A stretch of 64,000 bases of DNA, from NCBI GenBank assembly GCA_021413975.1, contig JAIOPJ010000016.1:124001-188000 (forward strand). Reading direction: 5' to 3'. This document shows positions 7,525 to 17,076 of this stretch, piece after piece (positions within the stretch are counted from its first letter, which is position 1; every line of letters starts with the position of its first letter). The notes below the pieces were generated by a model. That model was given only the letters and a program-made list of their open reading frames with translations, had not been told where the DNA came from and did no database searches. Both the position numbers and the translations under genes were made by a program. This DNA is from Gemmatimonadota bacterium (lineage in GTDB: Bacteria; Gemmatimonadota; Gemmatimonadetes; Gemmatimonadales; Gemmatimonadaceae).

Positions 7525-9529
7525 TGAGGATGTTCATCGCCGGTCCCGACGTATCCTTGAACGGATCGCCGACCGTGTCGCCGACGACGGCCGCCTTGTG
7601 CACGTCCGATCCCTTGCCGCCGAGGAAGCCGCCCTCGATCATCTTCTTGGCGTTGTCCCACGCGCCACCGGCATTGGCCATGAAGAGCGCCATCATCACG
7701 CCGGTCACGGTCGCACCGGCGAGCAGGCCGCCGAGCGCCTTGACGCCGAGGAACTTGCCGACGACGACGGGGAGGAGCACCGCGGCGACGCCGGGGATGA
7801 TCATCTCCTTGAGCGCGGCGGTGGTCGAGATGTCGACGCAGCGCGCGGAGTCGGGCTTCACGCCCGGCTTCCCTTCGAGCAGGCCGGGGATCTCGCGGAA
7901 CTGGCGGCGGACCTCCTCCACCATCCCCTGCGCCGCGCGACCGACCGCGGTCATGGTCTGCGCGCCGACGAAGAACGGCATCACGCCGCCGATGAAGAGG
8001 CCGATCACGACCATCGGATCGATCAGGTTGAGCCCGACCTTGTCGAGGCCGACCGCCGAGGCGTAGGCCGAGAAGAGCGCGAGCGCGGTGAGCGCCGCCG
8101 ACCCGATCGCGAAGCCCTTGCCGATCGCGGCGGTGGTGTTGCCGAGGGCGTCGAGGCCGTCGGTGATCTTGCGGACCTCCGGTCCGAGATGGCTCATCTC
8201 GGTGATGCCGCCGGCGTTGTCGGCGATCGGGCCGTAGGCGTCGACCGACATCGTCACGCCGACCGTGGCGAGCATGCCCACCGCGGCGATCGCGACGCCG
8301 TAGAGGCCGGCCGCCCAGACCGAGACGTAGATCGCGCCGCAGATGAGCAGCACGGGGACGATCGTGGACTCCATGCCGACCGCGAGGCCGGCGATGATGT
8401 TCGTCGCCGGGCCGGTCTTGGAGGCATTGGCGATGCGGGTCACGGGGCCGGCGGCCGTGTAGTACTCGGTCACGAGGCCGATCGCGACGCCGGAGACGGT
8501 ACCGGCGAGGACGGCGATCCACGGTCCGAGGGCCGGGAAGACGCGGCCGGTCTCGGGATCGACCATGGCCAGCGGGATCCGCATCGTGAGCCAGTAGGCG
8601 AACACGAGGAAGAGGCCGGCGGCGATGAACGTGACCATGCGGAGCGCGTTCGCCGGGTTGCCCTTGGCGAGGATGCGCATGACAAAGATGCCGATCAGCG
8701 AGGCGACGAGGCCGGCAGCGGTGTACGCGACCGGCAGCATGACGCTCGCGAGGCGGTTCGCCTCGGGAATGAGCACCGACGTGGACGCGAGGGCGATCGT
8801 GGCGATGACCGACCCGACGTACGACTCGAAGATGTCGGCGCCGAGTCCGGCGACGTCACCGACGTTGTCACCGACGTTGTCGGCGATGGTGGCGGGGTTG
8901 CGCGGGTCGTCCTCGGGGATGCCGGCCTCGACCTTGCCGACCAGGTCGGCGCCGACGTCGGCGGCCTTGGTATAGATGCCGCCACCGACGCGGGCGAAGA
9001 GCGCGATCGAGCTCGCACCCATCGCGAAGCCCGAGATGATCTCGCCGAACGACTTGAAGCCGGTGGTGCCGAGGAGTTCGCGCTGCCAGATGAAGATCGA
9101 CGCGATGCCGAGGAGGCCGAGGGCCGCCACGGCGAGGCCCATCACGGCGCCGCCGCTGAAGGCGATGCGGAGCGCGGCCGACTGGCCGGAGGCGCGGGCG
9201 GCCTCGGAGGTGCGGACGTTGGCCTTGGTCGCGGCCGACATCCCCGCGTAGCCTGCGGCGACGGAGCAGATGCCGCCGACGACATAGGCGATGCCGGTCG
9301 GCACGTTCGTGGCCCACGCCAGCAGCCCCGCGACGACGAGCAGGAAGGGCAGGAGCACGGTGTACTCCCGCTTCAGGAAGGCCATGGAGCCGAGGTGGAT
9401 CTGTTCGGCGAGGTCCTGCATGACCTGCGAGCCAGCGGGCTGGCGGACGATGCCGAGGTACGTCAGGTAGCAGGCCACGAGGCCCGCCACGCCGATCACC
9501 AGGGCGTACGTCGTCAGGTTCTCAAGCAT
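7472..9529 (-). CDS. hppA: Membrane-bound ion-pumping pyrophosphatase
   Basis: A 685-residue integral membrane enzyme that couples hydrolysis of pyrophosphate to H+ or Na+ export. The substrate-site signature '[18 protein letters not shown]' and '[11 protein letters not shown]' fall near residues 188-225, and a second signature '[20 protein letters not shown]' near the C-terminus. The potassium-specificity motif near residue 461 reads [10 protein letters not shown]. Ala and Gly at the diagnostic positions are typical of K+-dependent enzymes, where K+-independent ones have Lys and Thr. Whether it moves H+ or Na+ cannot be told safely by eye. The gene is monocistronic-looking, with pth upstream across a 58-base gap. 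Confidence 0.95.
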   Translation of the reverse strand: MLENLTTYALVIGVAGLVACYLTYLGIVRQPAGSQVMQDLAEQIHLGSMAFLKREYTVLLPFLLVVAGLLAWATNVPTGIAYVVGGICSVAAGYAGMSAATKANVRTSEAARASGQSAALRIAFSGGAVMGLAVAALGLLGIASIFIWQRELLGTTGFKSFGEIISGFAMGASSIALFARVGGGIYTKAADVGADLVGKVEAGIPEDDPRNPATIADNVGDNVGDVAGLGADIFESYVGSVIATIALASTSVLIPEANRLASVMLPVAYTAAGLVASLIGIFVMRILAKGNPANALRMVTFIAAGLFLVFAYWLTMRIPLAMVDPETGRVFPALGPWIAVLAGTVSGVAIGLVTEYYTAAGPVTRIANASKTGPATNIIAGLAVGMESTIVPVLLICGAIYVSVWAAGLYGVAIAAVGMLATVGVTMSVDAYGPIADNAGGITEMSHLGPEVRKITDGLDALGNTTAAIGKGFAIGSAALTALALFSAYASAVGLDKVGLNLIDPMVVIGLFIGGVMPFFVGAQTMTAVGRAAQGMVEEVRRQFREIPGLLEGKPGVKPDSARCVDISTTAALKEMIIPGVAAVLLPVVVGKFLGVKALGGLLAGATVTGVMMALFMANAGGAWDNAKKMIEGGFLGGKGSDVHKAAVVGDTVGDPFKDTSGPAMNILIKLMSVVSLVLAPWFLA

Positions 9530-9587
9530 TGGGGGGTGGTTGAGGGTTGTGATTCGTGGAACGACGACTGCGAGCGCTACAGCGTAA

Positions 9588-10160
9588 TCAGCGATTGAAC
9601 CGGTTCATGACCACCTCGATGCCCTCGGTCGTCCAGCACCGCAGGGCCTCCTCGAACGTGGGGAGCGATGCGCGCACCGTCTCGCGCTCGCCCTTCCCGA
9701 ACTCGCCCAGCACATAGTCGGCGAGGTCGCCGATGCGCCGCTGCGGGTCGTCCGGACCGACACCGACGCGCAGCCGCGCATAGTCCTGGGTCTTGAGCGC
9801 CTGCTCGACGCTCTTGAGTCCGTTGTGTCCCCCCGCCGATCCCTTGGCGCGGAAGCGGTACGATCCGACCGGCAACTGCACTTCGTCCGAGACCACCAGC
9901 AGGTCGCTCGCCGCGGCCCAGAAGGGGCGCCGCAGCCAGGGCTTGAGGACCGCCCCGGAGAGATTCATGAACGTCTGCGGCTTCACGAGGCGCACCTTGA
10001 GCCCGCCGACCGTTCCCGAGCTCGTGAGCGCCTCGCCGTCCTTTCGCCATCCGTCCGTCCGCCACGCGTCGGCGAGGTGGTCGAGGACCCACCAGCCGAC
10101 GTTGTGACGGGTGCCCGCATACTCCTTGCCCGGGTTGCCGAGACCGAGGATGACCTTCAT
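9588..10160 (-). CDS. pth: Peptidyl-tRNA hydrolase
   Basis: A 190-residue enzyme that cleaves the ester bond of peptidyl-tRNA released from stalled ribosomes. The N-terminal signature [17 protein letters not shown] supplies N9 and catalytic H19. '[10 protein letters not shown]' gives N66, '[11 protein letters not shown]' gives D92, and '[11 protein letters not shown]' gives N113. Length is standard. It follows rplY with 33 bases between them, in the widespread ispE-prs-rplY-pth order. Confidence 0.96.
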   Translation of the reverse strand: MKVILGLGNPGKEYAGTRHNVGWWVLDHLADAWRTDGWRKDGEALTSSGTVGGLKVRLVKPQTFMNLSGAVLKPWLRRPFWAAASDLLVVSDEVQLPVGSYRFRAKGSAGGHNGLKSVEQALKTQDYARLRVGVGPDDPQRRIGDLADYVLGEFGKGERETVRASLPTFEEALRCWTTEGIEVVMNRFNR

Positions 10161-10193
10161 CGCGAGCCTCGGCGCACCGGGTTGGGGAGCGGG

Positions 10194-10853
10194 TTACTTC
10201 TTGGCGGCCGCCGCGGCCTCTTCGTCGGCCTTGGCCTTGCGGATGAGCTCCGGCTCCGACGGTGCGGCGCCTTCGGCCGGAACGGCCTCGGCCTCGACCT
10301 TCGGTGCGGCGCAGACGCAGATCGTCGCGTCGGCATCGGTCTCCAGGGTCACACCGGCCGGCATCACGATCTCGCCGGCGTGGATCGAGTGCCCGATCGT
10401 CAGGGGCGTCACGTCGACGACGAAGTGATGCGGGATGTTGGCCGGATCGCAGGTGACCTGCAGCTCGTGGAGGATCTGGTCGAGCATGCCGCCACCGAGG
10501 CGCACGCCGTCCGGGACACCGGAGAACTGGAGCGGCACCGGCACGGTGATCTTCTCACCGGCCACGAGTTCCTGGAAGTCGACGTGCACGATCTGCTTCT
10601 TGAACGGGTGGCGCTGGATCTCGCGGATGAGCGTGTTCACCGTCTTGCCCTCGACGGTGAGCGCGATCACGGTGCTCTGGTAGGAGTGCTTCTCCAGGAG
10701 CAGCTGCAGGGCGTGATGCTCGAGCTGGAGCGACTGCGCCTCACGGGCATGCCCGTAGATGACGGCGGGGACCTGACCGGCTGCGCGGAGCTTGCGGGCG
10801 ACGCCCTTGCCGGTGTCGGCGCGGGTCGTGGCGGAGAACGGAACGGAAGCCAT
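10194..10853 (-). CDS. rplY: 50S ribosomal protein L25/general stress protein Ctc
   Basis: A 219-residue long-form L25 (TL5/CTC type) that binds 5S rRNA. The start at ATG 10853 (MASVPFSATTRADTGKG) has a strong AGGGAGG ribosome-binding site. The N-terminal RNA-binding domain contains 'ARKLRAAGQVPAVIYGH' and 'REIQRHPFKKQIVHVDFQEL'. The C-terminal beta domain follows ('VPVPLQFSGVPDGVRLGGGM'), ending in an Ala/Lys-rich tail. It sits between prs and pth. Confidence 0.95.
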   Translation of the reverse strand: MASVPFSATTRADTGKGVARKLRAAGQVPAVIYGHAREAQSLQLEHHALQLLLEKHSYQSTVIALTVEGKTVNTLIREIQRHPFKKQIVHVDFQELVAGEKITVPVPLQFSGVPDGVRLGGGMLDQILHELQVTCDPANIPHHFVVDVTPLTIGHSIHAGEIVMPAGVTLETDADATICVCAAPKVEAEAVPAEGAAPSEPELIRKAKADEEAAAAAKK

Positions 10854-10931
10854 CGGTACGAACCTCCCTGATATGGGCGCGCGACGTGGGTTCCCGGTAG
10901 GTCCGGCCCGGCGGCGCACCTCTTGAACTGC

Positions 10932-11040
10932 GGATGAAGGCTCAAGGACGAAAGATGAAAGTGACTGCGATCATCGTTCCCTCGCCCGCATCCGGTCCTA
11001 CAGCCAACGTCTTTCAGCCTTCATCCTTCTTCCTTCATCG
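10932..11040. repeat. GATGAAGG-type repeat, inverted pair
   Basis: The rplY-prs gap holds a plus arm (10932-10961, GGATGAAGGCTCAAGGACGA onward) and an inverted arm (11011-11040, CTTTCAGCCTTCATCCTTCT onward), separated by about 50 bases. Transcribed from prs they could pair into a stem-loop. The inverted arm ends directly against the prs stop codon. Confidence 0.7.
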
Positions 11041-11994
11041 TTACTCGAACAGCGACGACACACTCTGATCCGAATGCGTGAACCGGATCGCCTTCGCCAG
11101 CAGGTCACCCACGCTCAGCACCGTGAGCTGCGGGAACCGGCGCGACTCGGGGATCAGGATCGTGTTCGTGACCGCGACCTCCTTGATCGGCGCGTTCGAG
11201 AGCCGTTCGACCGCGGGGCCGCTCAGGAGCGCATGCGTCGCGCAGACGTAGATGTCCCGCGCGCCGAGATTCTTGAGCGCGCGCGCGGCCTCGGAGATCG
11301 TCCCCGCCGTGTCGATCATGTCGTCGGCGAGCAGGCAGTCCTTGCCCTCCACTTCACCGACCACGTTCACCACCTCGGCCACGTTGGCGGCGGGGCGGCG
11401 CTTGTCGATGATGGCGAGCGAGGCGTTGAGGCGCTTGGCGAAGCCGCGGGCCATCTTCGCCGAGCCCACGTCGGGGGCGACGACGACCAGGTCCTGCAGC
11501 TTCTTCTTGCGATAGTGCGCCGTGAAGACCGGCGCGGCGTAGAGGTGGTCGACCGGGATGTCGAAGAACCCCTGCAACTGGTGGGCATGGAAGTCGACCC
11601 CGAGCACGCGGTCGGCGCCGGCGCGCATGATCATGTTCGCGATGAGCTTCGCCCCGATCGCGACGCGCGGCTGGTCCTTGCGGTCCTGGCGGGCGTACCC
11701 GTAGTACGGGAGCACGCAGGTGATGCGTGCGGCCGAGGCGCGGCGCGCGGCGTCGACCAGCAGCAACAGCTCCATCACGTTCTCGGCCGGCGGGTTCGTG
11801 GACTCCACGATGAACACGTCGGCACCGCGCACGTTCTCGTCCAGCCGGACGAAGACCTCGCCGTCGGCGAAGCGCGTCACGGTGGTCTTGCAGAGGTCCG
11901 TTCCCAACGACTTGCAGATCTCATCGGCGAGCGGCCGGTTGGCCGTGCCGGTGAGCACGCGATAGCCGTGGATGGGGACTGCCAATCCGTCCAT
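11041..11994 (-). CDS. prs: Ribose-phosphate pyrophosphokinase (PRPP synthetase)
   Basis: A 317-residue enzyme making PRPP from ribose 5-phosphate and ATP for nucleotide, His and Trp synthesis. The start is taken as ATG 11994 (MDGLAVP), giving the usual family length; GTG and ATG codons further upstream are in frame but would add a non-conserved tail. Motifs: 'FADGEVFVRLDENVRG', 'PYYGYARQDRKDQPR' with ATP-binding residues, 'GVDFHAHQLQGFFDIPVDHL', and the PRPP loop 'LLADDMIDTAGT' near residue 220. tRNA-Gln lies about 150 bases upstream on the same strand. Confidence 0.94.
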   Translation of the reverse strand: MDGLAVPIHGYRVLTGTANRPLADEICKSLGTDLCKTTVTRFADGEVFVRLDENVRGADVFIVESTNPPAENVMELLLLVDAARRASAARITCVLPYYGYARQDRKDQPRVAIGAKLIANMIMRAGADRVLGVDFHAHQLQGFFDIPVDHLYAAPVFTAHYRKKKLQDLVVVAPDVGSAKMARGFAKRLNASLAIIDKRRPAANVAEVVNVVGEVEGKDCLLADDMIDTAGTISEAARALKNLGARDIYVCATHALLSGPAVERLSNAPIKEVAVTNTILIPESRRFPQLTVLSVGDLLAKAIRFTHSDQSVSSLFE

Positions 11995-12145
11995 GTCGGG
12001 AGTCGTAAGGGTCACGCGCGCCAGAGGATAGCATCCCCCGGCCACCATGGCCGGGTCACCCTTGCGAGAGCCTCCAAAGTTAGCCCTTCAGGGTCCTCAA
12101 CGGCAGGGGGAGCGTCGGCGGGTTCCGCTCCGGCGCGTCCGGCAT

Positions 12146-12215
12146 TGCCCCTGGTGGATTCGAACCACCATTCGCCGCTCCAAAGGCGGCTGTCCTGCCA
12201 TTGGACGAAGGGGCA
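12146..12215 (-). tRNA. tRNA-Gln (anticodon UUG)
   Basis: Read on the minus strand: acceptor stem TGCCCCT/AGGGGCA, D arm GTCC/GGAC, anticodon stem GCCGC/GCGGC with loop CTTTGGA (anticodon TTG), T arm GGTGG-TTCGAAT-CCACC. Length is 70 bases; the CCA end is not encoded. It lies between ispE and prs. Confidence 0.93.
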
Positions 12216-12319
12216 TCGGCCCGGCCGTCACCTGCACGACCGACCTCACGAAGCTAGCGGGGCCCGGTGAGCCCGACAACGCGGGCCGACCCCGGTCTCG
12301 ACCGTGGTCACGGCCAAGA

Positions 12320-13201
12320 TCAATCGAGGAGGCGGACCTGGGCGACGCTCGTGAGGGTACGAGCGCCCACGACCCGCGTCCCCCGCGGGAGGCCGGCGAG
12401 CACGGCTGGGGAGCGCCGCTCGAAGATCCCGAAGACGGTCGACCCCGACCCGCTCATGCGGGCGATCCGCGCCCCGCCCGCCACGAGGGCCTCGAGGCAG
12501 GTCGCGATCCCCGGGTGACGGTGGATCACCGGCGTCTCGAAGTCGTTGTGCGCGAGGCGCACGACGCCGTCCCAGCGGTCGAGGTCGGCGGCACGGATCA
12601 GCGCGGGGGCCCGCAACGGCTCCTCCTCGCGGGAGGCGGCGATCCACTGGAAGGCGGCAGCCGTCTCCACTCCGAAGGGCGGCAGGCAGAGCACGACCTC
12701 GCGCGCCGGCAGCGAGTTGAGCGCGAGCAGGCGTTCGCCGCGCCCCCAGGCCAGCGCGAGGGGCGCATCGGTCGTGAGGAAGGGGACGTCGGCGCCGAGC
12801 CTGAAGGCGAGCGTCGCGAGCGCGGCATCGCTCAGCGCGTTCGGGGCCAGCGCGTTGAGTATCCGCAGCACGGCCCCGGCGTCGGCGCTGCCGCCGCCGA
12901 GTCCGCCACCCACCGGGATGCGCTTCTCGATCGTGATCTGGAAGCCGGACGGCCACTTGGCCTCGGCCATGAACGCCTCGGCGGCACGGAAGGCCAGGTT
13001 CCGCTCGGGAGGCCCCACGTCGGCGCCCGTACACGTGAGCTCTCGCAGGGTCGTGTCGGTCGCGACGCGCACCGAATCGGCGAGGTCGATGCGCGCGAAC
13101 AGCGTCTCGAGTTGGTGGTAGCCGCTCGCTTCGCGGGCGAGGATCCGCAGTGAGAGGTTGATCTTCGCCTGGGCGTCGAGCGAAGCCGCGGTGGCCGTCA
13201 C
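12320..13201 (-). CDS. ispE: 4-diphosphocytidyl-2-C-methyl-D-erythritol kinase
   Basis: A 293-residue GHMP kinase of the MEP isoprenoid pathway, phosphorylating CDP-ME with ATP. The start is GTG 13201, which overlaps the stop of the upstream membrane-protein gene (GTGA). The N-terminus has 'AKINLSLRILAREASGYHQLETLF', the ATP-binding glycine loop PVGGGLGGGSADAGAVL is at about 95-111, and 'MSGSGSTVFGIF' is near the C-terminus. A longer frame upstream exists but lacks conservation and would overlap its neighbour more. Confidence 0.94.
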   Translation of the reverse strand: MTATAASLDAQAKINLSLRILAREASGYHQLETLFARIDLADSVRVATDTTLRELTCTGADVGPPERNLAFRAAEAFMAEAKWPSGFQITIEKRIPVGGGLGGGSADAGAVLRILNALAPNALSDAALATLAFRLGADVPFLTTDAPLALAWGRGERLLALNSLPAREVVLCLPPFGVETAAAFQWIAASREEEPLRAPALIRAADLDRWDGVVRLAHNDFETPVIHRHPGIATCLEALVAGGARIARMSGSGSTVFGIFERRSPAVLAGLPRGTRVVGARTLTSVAQVRLLD

Positions 13202-14214
13202 CCGGCGGGCTCCGCCGATGCCCTCGCGGCGATGTCGCTCACGTGCAGATGCAGCCGGGAGAAGTACCAGGTGCCGAGGACCGTGATCGGCACGAACGAC
13301 AGGAGGTGGAAGCCGATCGCCCAACTCAGGGCCACCGGCTCGGGAACGCCATAGAGCTTGAGGCCGGCGGCGGAGGTCGCCTCGAACACGCCGAAGAAGC
13401 CGGGTGATGACGGCACGGCGACCCCGACCGCGACGATCCCCTGCACGAAGCAGGCGGCGGCGAACGGTGCCGTGATGCCGATCGCCTTGAACCCGATCCA
13501 GAAGGCGGCGGCATTCGTGAGCCAGTGCAGCACGGTCCAGAAGAACACCTCGAGCGCGAGTCTCGGCGACCGCAGTACGCCGAGCCCGGAGGCGAAGCCG
13601 CCGCCCATCGCGCGCAGGCGCGCGCCGACCTTCGGCGACACGATGTTCCCCGAGCGCTCGGCGAGGCCGAGCATCGCGTCAGGGAAGAGGATGAACGCGT
13701 AGAGTCCGACGAGGACCGCGAGGAGGAACAGGCCCGCCGACGCCGCGATCCTCCCCGCGCCGACGCCGAGGATCGTCGCGTCCGCGGGGAAGGCGGGATC
13801 GAGCGTCCCGGCCAGCATGAGCATGATGAGCACGACGCCGTCGAAGAGCCGGTCCACCGCGAGCGAGGCGATCGCCGCGGTCAGCGGGACGTCGCGCCGT
13901 TCGCGCGAGATGGCCAGCGCGCGGGCGAACTCCCCGGCGCGCATCGGGAAGACGTTGTTCACCATCATCCCGATCGCCGTGGCGTGCCAGAGTGGCCGCA
14001 CGGGGATCCGGCCGGCGAGTGGCGTGAGGATCGCCTGCCAGCGGCGCGCGCGCAGCGGGAAGATCGCCGTCGCCACGATGGCGCTCGCGGCCCAGAGCCA
14101 GAGGTTCGACGTGCTGAGCACCGAGACGACCGCGCCGACCTGGCCGTGCAGCAGGTACCAGAGCAGCAGTGCGCTCAGCGCGATCCCGAGCGCACCGCGC
14201 CAGTCGAGTCGCAT
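13198..14214 (-). CDS. Lysylphosphatidylglycerol-synthase-TM-like (flippase-like) membrane protein
   Basis: A 338-residue protein with about seven or eight hydrophobic segments, of the UPF0104/YbhN-like family. Features: 'LRARRWQAILTPL', then 'MVNNVFPMRAGEFARALAISRERRDVPLTAAIASLAVDR', the conserved central loop, and 'VPSSPGFFGVFEATSAAGLKLYGV', the typical C-terminal motif. Relatives are thought to move or modify lipids, but no substrate can be read here. The gene overlaps ispE by four bases and sits 2 bases after the HPt-like gene, so it is part of a pdxJ-to-ispE unit. Confidence 0.85.
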   Translation of the reverse strand: MRLDWRGALGIALSALLLWYLLHGQVGAVVSVLSTSNLWLWAASAIVATAIFPLRARRWQAILTPLAGRIPVRPLWHATAIGMMVNNVFPMRAGEFARALAISRERRDVPLTAAIASLAVDRLFDGVVLIMLMLAGTLDPAFPADATILGVGAGRIAASAGLFLLAVLVGLYAFILFPDAMLGLAERSGNIVSPKVGARLRAMGGGFASGLGVLRSPRLALEVFFWTVLHWLTNAAAFWIGFKAIGITAPFAAACFVQGIVAVGVAVPSSPGFFGVFEATSAAGLKLYGVPEPVALSWAIGFHLLSFVPITVLGTWYFSRLHLHVSDIAARASAEPAG

Positions 14215-14216
14215 GA

Positions 14217-15770
14217 TCAGTCGGCCGCGGCGAGCTGCAACAGGTCGTACAACTCGGCGAGCGTGTCGTGGTCGGCGGGCGTCTGGGCGTTGCGCAGCCG
14301 ATCCCCGAGCTGGAGCGCCTGCTGCAGCGCTTCCTTGCCGCGGAAGAGCAGGTCCTCGATCGGGACCACGTCCTCGTCCGGCATCATCGCCGGTTCGGCG
14401 AGTTGCGACGTGGCGAGCGGCGAGAGACCGGCGATGCCGGTGGCGAGGAGCTCCTTCAGTTCGGCACCGCGCGCGCCACCCTGCGACGTGCTCAGCGAGG
14501 CGGGGCGGACGGCCGCCGGAGCCGCATTGGGCGGATTGGTCATCCGGCGCTGCCGCGCCGGCGTCGCGGTGATCGGCGCCGGTGGCGTGCCGTGCAGCCG
14601 CTTGAGGAGATTGGTGAAGCGCGGTCCGACGTCCTCGATCCCGCGCTCGTGACGACTGAGCTCGGTGCCCGCCTCGTCGAGCACCCAGAGCGCTCGGGGG
14701 TCGAGTGAGGACGCCCCGCGTTCGGCGGCGAGGAAGAGGTTGGCGATCTCGGAGGCCGAGAAGCTCTGCGCGGCGCGCGCGAGCGAGCGCACGGCCGATC
14801 GGAGCTCGCGCCCGACCCGGTCGCGTGTGGCCGCGTCGATGGCGCTGCGGCCGTCGGCGACCAGGCGCCGCAGATGCTCGGCCTGGCTGACCACCTCGAG
14901 GCGGAAGCGCTGCGCGGCCGTCGTGGGCGGGTTCTGCGCCGCCGTGATGTAGGCCCCCACGGGCCCCGCCGGGAGCAGCGTGGTGATCGGTACGACGTCG
15001 TCGGTCTCGCGCTCGCCCGACCTGAGCGTCTCGGCGGCGTGGGCGAACTCGCGCACCGCGACCGACTCGGTGGGCGGGAGTCCACCGATGCGGATCGCCT
15101 CGCCCCCTTCGACGAGCACGAGGGCCGCGGCGCGGAAGAGCCGGCGCCGTTCGGCGGTGGCGTCCTCCTGACCGAGTTCGATCGGCTTGGCCGCCACGTC
15201 GACGGCGTCCACGACCTCAGCCAGGGGCGGGAGGTCCTTGAGCGCGGCCACGCCTCGCAGGGCGCGGACGCGATTCATGGTCGCGGCGAATGCCTCCAGC
15301 GAGACCGGCTGTTCGGCGAACGCGAGGAGGCCGGCGGCCGCGTCGGCGGCGGCGGTCGCGAGGTAGGCCGCGCCCTTGCCGCGGGTCGCGGTCTGCACGG
15401 CCTTGGGGGCGTAGTGGTCGAGCTCGGCGACGCGGTTGGCGGCGCGCTTGTCCTCGGCGTCACCCCAGCTGCGCACCCCGCGGACGAGGAACTTCAGGTC
15501 GTCGATCGCGGCGATCACGGTGCCGCGGACGGCCGTGTCCCAGGCCAGTTTGCCTTCGCGGACGTGACGGGCGAGTCGCTCGATGCCGGTGGCGACGTCG
15601 GCGATGCCCCGCACCTTGGCCATCGTCGCGGCACCGCGCAGGGCCCTCGCGGCGCGCGCGAAGGGCTCGGCTTCAGGTGGCGCGGCGGACGCGCGCGTGG
15701 CGAGGTCGTCGAGCTGGTCGACGTACTCGGTGGCCTCGAGCGTGAAGAAGTCGAGCAGGCCGCCGGTCAT
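14217..15770 (-). CDS. Degenerate HPt-like protein of unknown function
   Basis: A 517-residue Ala/Arg-rich helical protein. Residues 1-100 resemble the N-terminal HPt domain of CheA-like proteins ('LLDFFTLEATEYVDQLDDLA', 'FARAARALRGAATMAKVRGI', 'VATGIERLARHV'), but the phosphorylated His of the HxLKG motif is Arg42 (RALRG), so phosphotransfer there is unlikely. The rest has further helical repeats and a low-complexity linker near 420-450, with no kinase or receiver domain. It lies between pdxJ and the flippase-like gene. A scaffold derived from a chemotaxis-type protein is possible. Confidence 0.7.
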   Translation of the reverse strand: MTGGLLDFFTLEATEYVDQLDDLATRASAAPPEAEPFARAARALRGAATMAKVRGIADVATGIERLARHVREGKLAWDTAVRGTVIAAIDDLKFLVRGVRSWGDAEDKRAANRVAELDHYAPKAVQTATRGKGAAYLATAAADAAAGLLAFAEQPVSLEAFAATMNRVRALRGVAALKDLPPLAEVVDAVDVAAKPIELGQEDATAERRRLFRAAALVLVEGGEAIRIGGLPPTESVAVREFAHAAETLRSGERETDDVVPITTLLPAGPVGAYITAAQNPPTTAAQRFRLEVVSQAEHLRRLVADGRSAIDAATRDRVGRELRSAVRSLARAAQSFSASEIANLFLAAERGASSLDPRALWVLDEAGTELSRHERGIEDVGPRFTNLLKRLHGTPPAPITATPARQRRMTNPPNAAPAAVRPASLSTSQGGARGAELKELLATGIAGLSPLATSQLAEPAMMPDEDVVPIEDLLFRGKEALQQALQLGDRLRNAQTPADHDTLAELYDLLQLAAAD

Positions 15771-15840
15771 CGCACCTCCGAGGGTCGCGCGTTCAGGGAT
15801 CCCATAGGTGAGCTAAGTGTGGTCGTCCGTAGCGGTTGGG

Positions 15841-16566
15841 TCAACGGGCGCGGGCCGATTCCATGGCCGCGCGCATGGCGCGGACGGCCTCGGCGAGGCC
15901 GACGAAGACGGCGTGGGCGACGATCGAGTGCCCGATGTTGAGCTCTTCGCACTCGGGGATCGCGGCGACCGGCCCGACGTTCCCGACGGTGAGGCCATGA
16001 CCCGCGTGCACGGCCAGTCCGCGCGCGGCGGCATGGGCCGCGGCGTCCTGGAGTGCCCGCAGATGGCGCGGGTCCCCGGGATGATGGCAGTAGGTCCCGG
16101 TGTGCAGTTCGATCGCTTCGGCGCCGAGGGCCGCGGCGCGGTCGATCTGGTCGCGGTCGGGGTCGATGAAGAGGGCGGTGCGGATCCCCGCCTGCCGGAG
16201 CGCGCCGACGCAGGTGGAGAGCCGGGCGGGATCGCTCGCGAGGTCGAGTCCGCCCTCGGTGGTGATCTCCTCGCGCCGCTCGGGGACGAGCGTGACCTGA
16301 TGGGGCCGGAGCCGGAGCGCGATGCGCGTCATCTCGTCGGTGGCGGCGATCTCGAGATTGAACGGCGTGCGCGCGCCGCGGGCGAGCGCCTCGACGTCGG
16401 CGTCCTGCATGTGCCGCCGATCCTCGCGCAGGTGCGCCGTGATGCCGTCGGCCCCGGCGTCCTCGCACAGACGGGCCGCGGCGACGGGGTCGGGGTACGA
16501 TGCCCGCCGCGCCTGCCGGAGCGTGGCGACGTGATCGATGTTGATGTACAGGCGCTGTGGGGTCAT
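15841..16566 (-). CDS. pdxJ: Pyridoxine 5'-phosphate synthase
   Basis: A 241-residue TIM-barrel enzyme that condenses 3-amino-2-oxopropyl phosphate with deoxyxylulose 5-phosphate to pyridoxine 5'-phosphate (DXP-dependent vitamin B6 route). Start ATG 16566 ([18 protein letters not shown]). Conserved stretches: '[16 protein letters not shown]', '[12 protein letters not shown]', '[16 protein letters not shown]', 'FIDPD', 'IELHTGTY', 'VHAGHGLT' and '[17 protein letters not shown]'. The divergent lipoprotein gene begins only 30 bases away. Confidence 0.96.
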   Translation of the reverse strand: MTPQRLYINIDHVATLRQARRASYPDPVAAARLCEDAGADGITAHLREDRRHMQDADVEALARGARTPFNLEIAATDEMTRIALRLRPHQVTLVPERREEITTEGGLDLASDPARLSTCVGALRQAGIRTALFIDPDRDQIDRAAALGAEAIELHTGTYCHHPGDPRHLRALQDAAAHAAARGLAVHAGHGLTVGNVGPVAAIPECEELNIGHSIVAHAVFVGLAEAVRAMRAAMESARAR

Positions 16567-16596
16567 CTTAGGGGAGTCATCCTTTCGCACTGGAGT

Positions 16597-17076
16597 ATGC
16601 CGTTGAGACGCACATCGAGCTTGCTGATTTTGCTGGTCGCGGTCGCCGCGTGCCACCGGACCATGGGCGGCCCGGAGGCGGGTGCCACGTCATCGGTCGC
16701 TGCGGTGGAGCAGTTCCTCGCCGCGGCCAAGGCCCAGGACCTGCAGGCCATGTCGGCGGTGTGGGGGAACGTGGAGTCCCCGGTGCGGGACCGGGTGGAC
16801 CGTCAGGAGCTCGAACGCCGGCTCCTGATCATGACGTGCCACTTGCGGCACGACACCTCGCGCATCGAGGCCGCCCAGCCGGCGGCCGCAGGAAAGTTGA
16901 CACATCGTGTGGACTTGACGCAGGGCGACAAGAAGGCGTCACCCGTCTTCACGACCGTGCGGAACGCGAAGTCGGGACGCTGGTTCGTGGAGGACTTCGA
17001 TTTCCAGTCCATGTCGAGCTTCTGCACGGCCGGGAACCGGGCACCGCCGCCGGTCGGCTCCGCCCTTTCGCATTAG
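16597..17076 (+). CDS. Hypothetical lipoprotein
   Basis: A 159-residue protein from ATG 16597 with an SPII signal peptide: basic start (MPLRRTS), hydrophobic core, and lipobox VAAC. The mature part starts near Cys21 and includes '[25 protein letters not shown]', a pattern like small NTF2/DUF4878-type lipoproteins that begin with a helix and a cone-shaped sheet, and ends with two more Cys/Pro-containing segments. The specific function is unknown. It converges on mce with a 4-base overlap. Confidence 0.8.
   Translation: MPLRRTSSLLILLVAVAACHRTMGGPEAGATSSVAAVEQFLAAAKAQDLQAMSAVWGNVESPVRDRVDRQELERRLLIMTCHLRHDTSRIEAAQPAAAGKLTHRVDLTQGDKKASPVFTTVRNAKSGRWFVEDFDFQSMSSFCTAGNRAPPPVGSALSH

Noticed and set aside
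7388..9598. 736-residue plus-strand frame opposite hppA
   Set aside because: Mirror of the hppA coding strand, composed of Asp/Arg/Gly/Glu-rich sequence without any family pattern.
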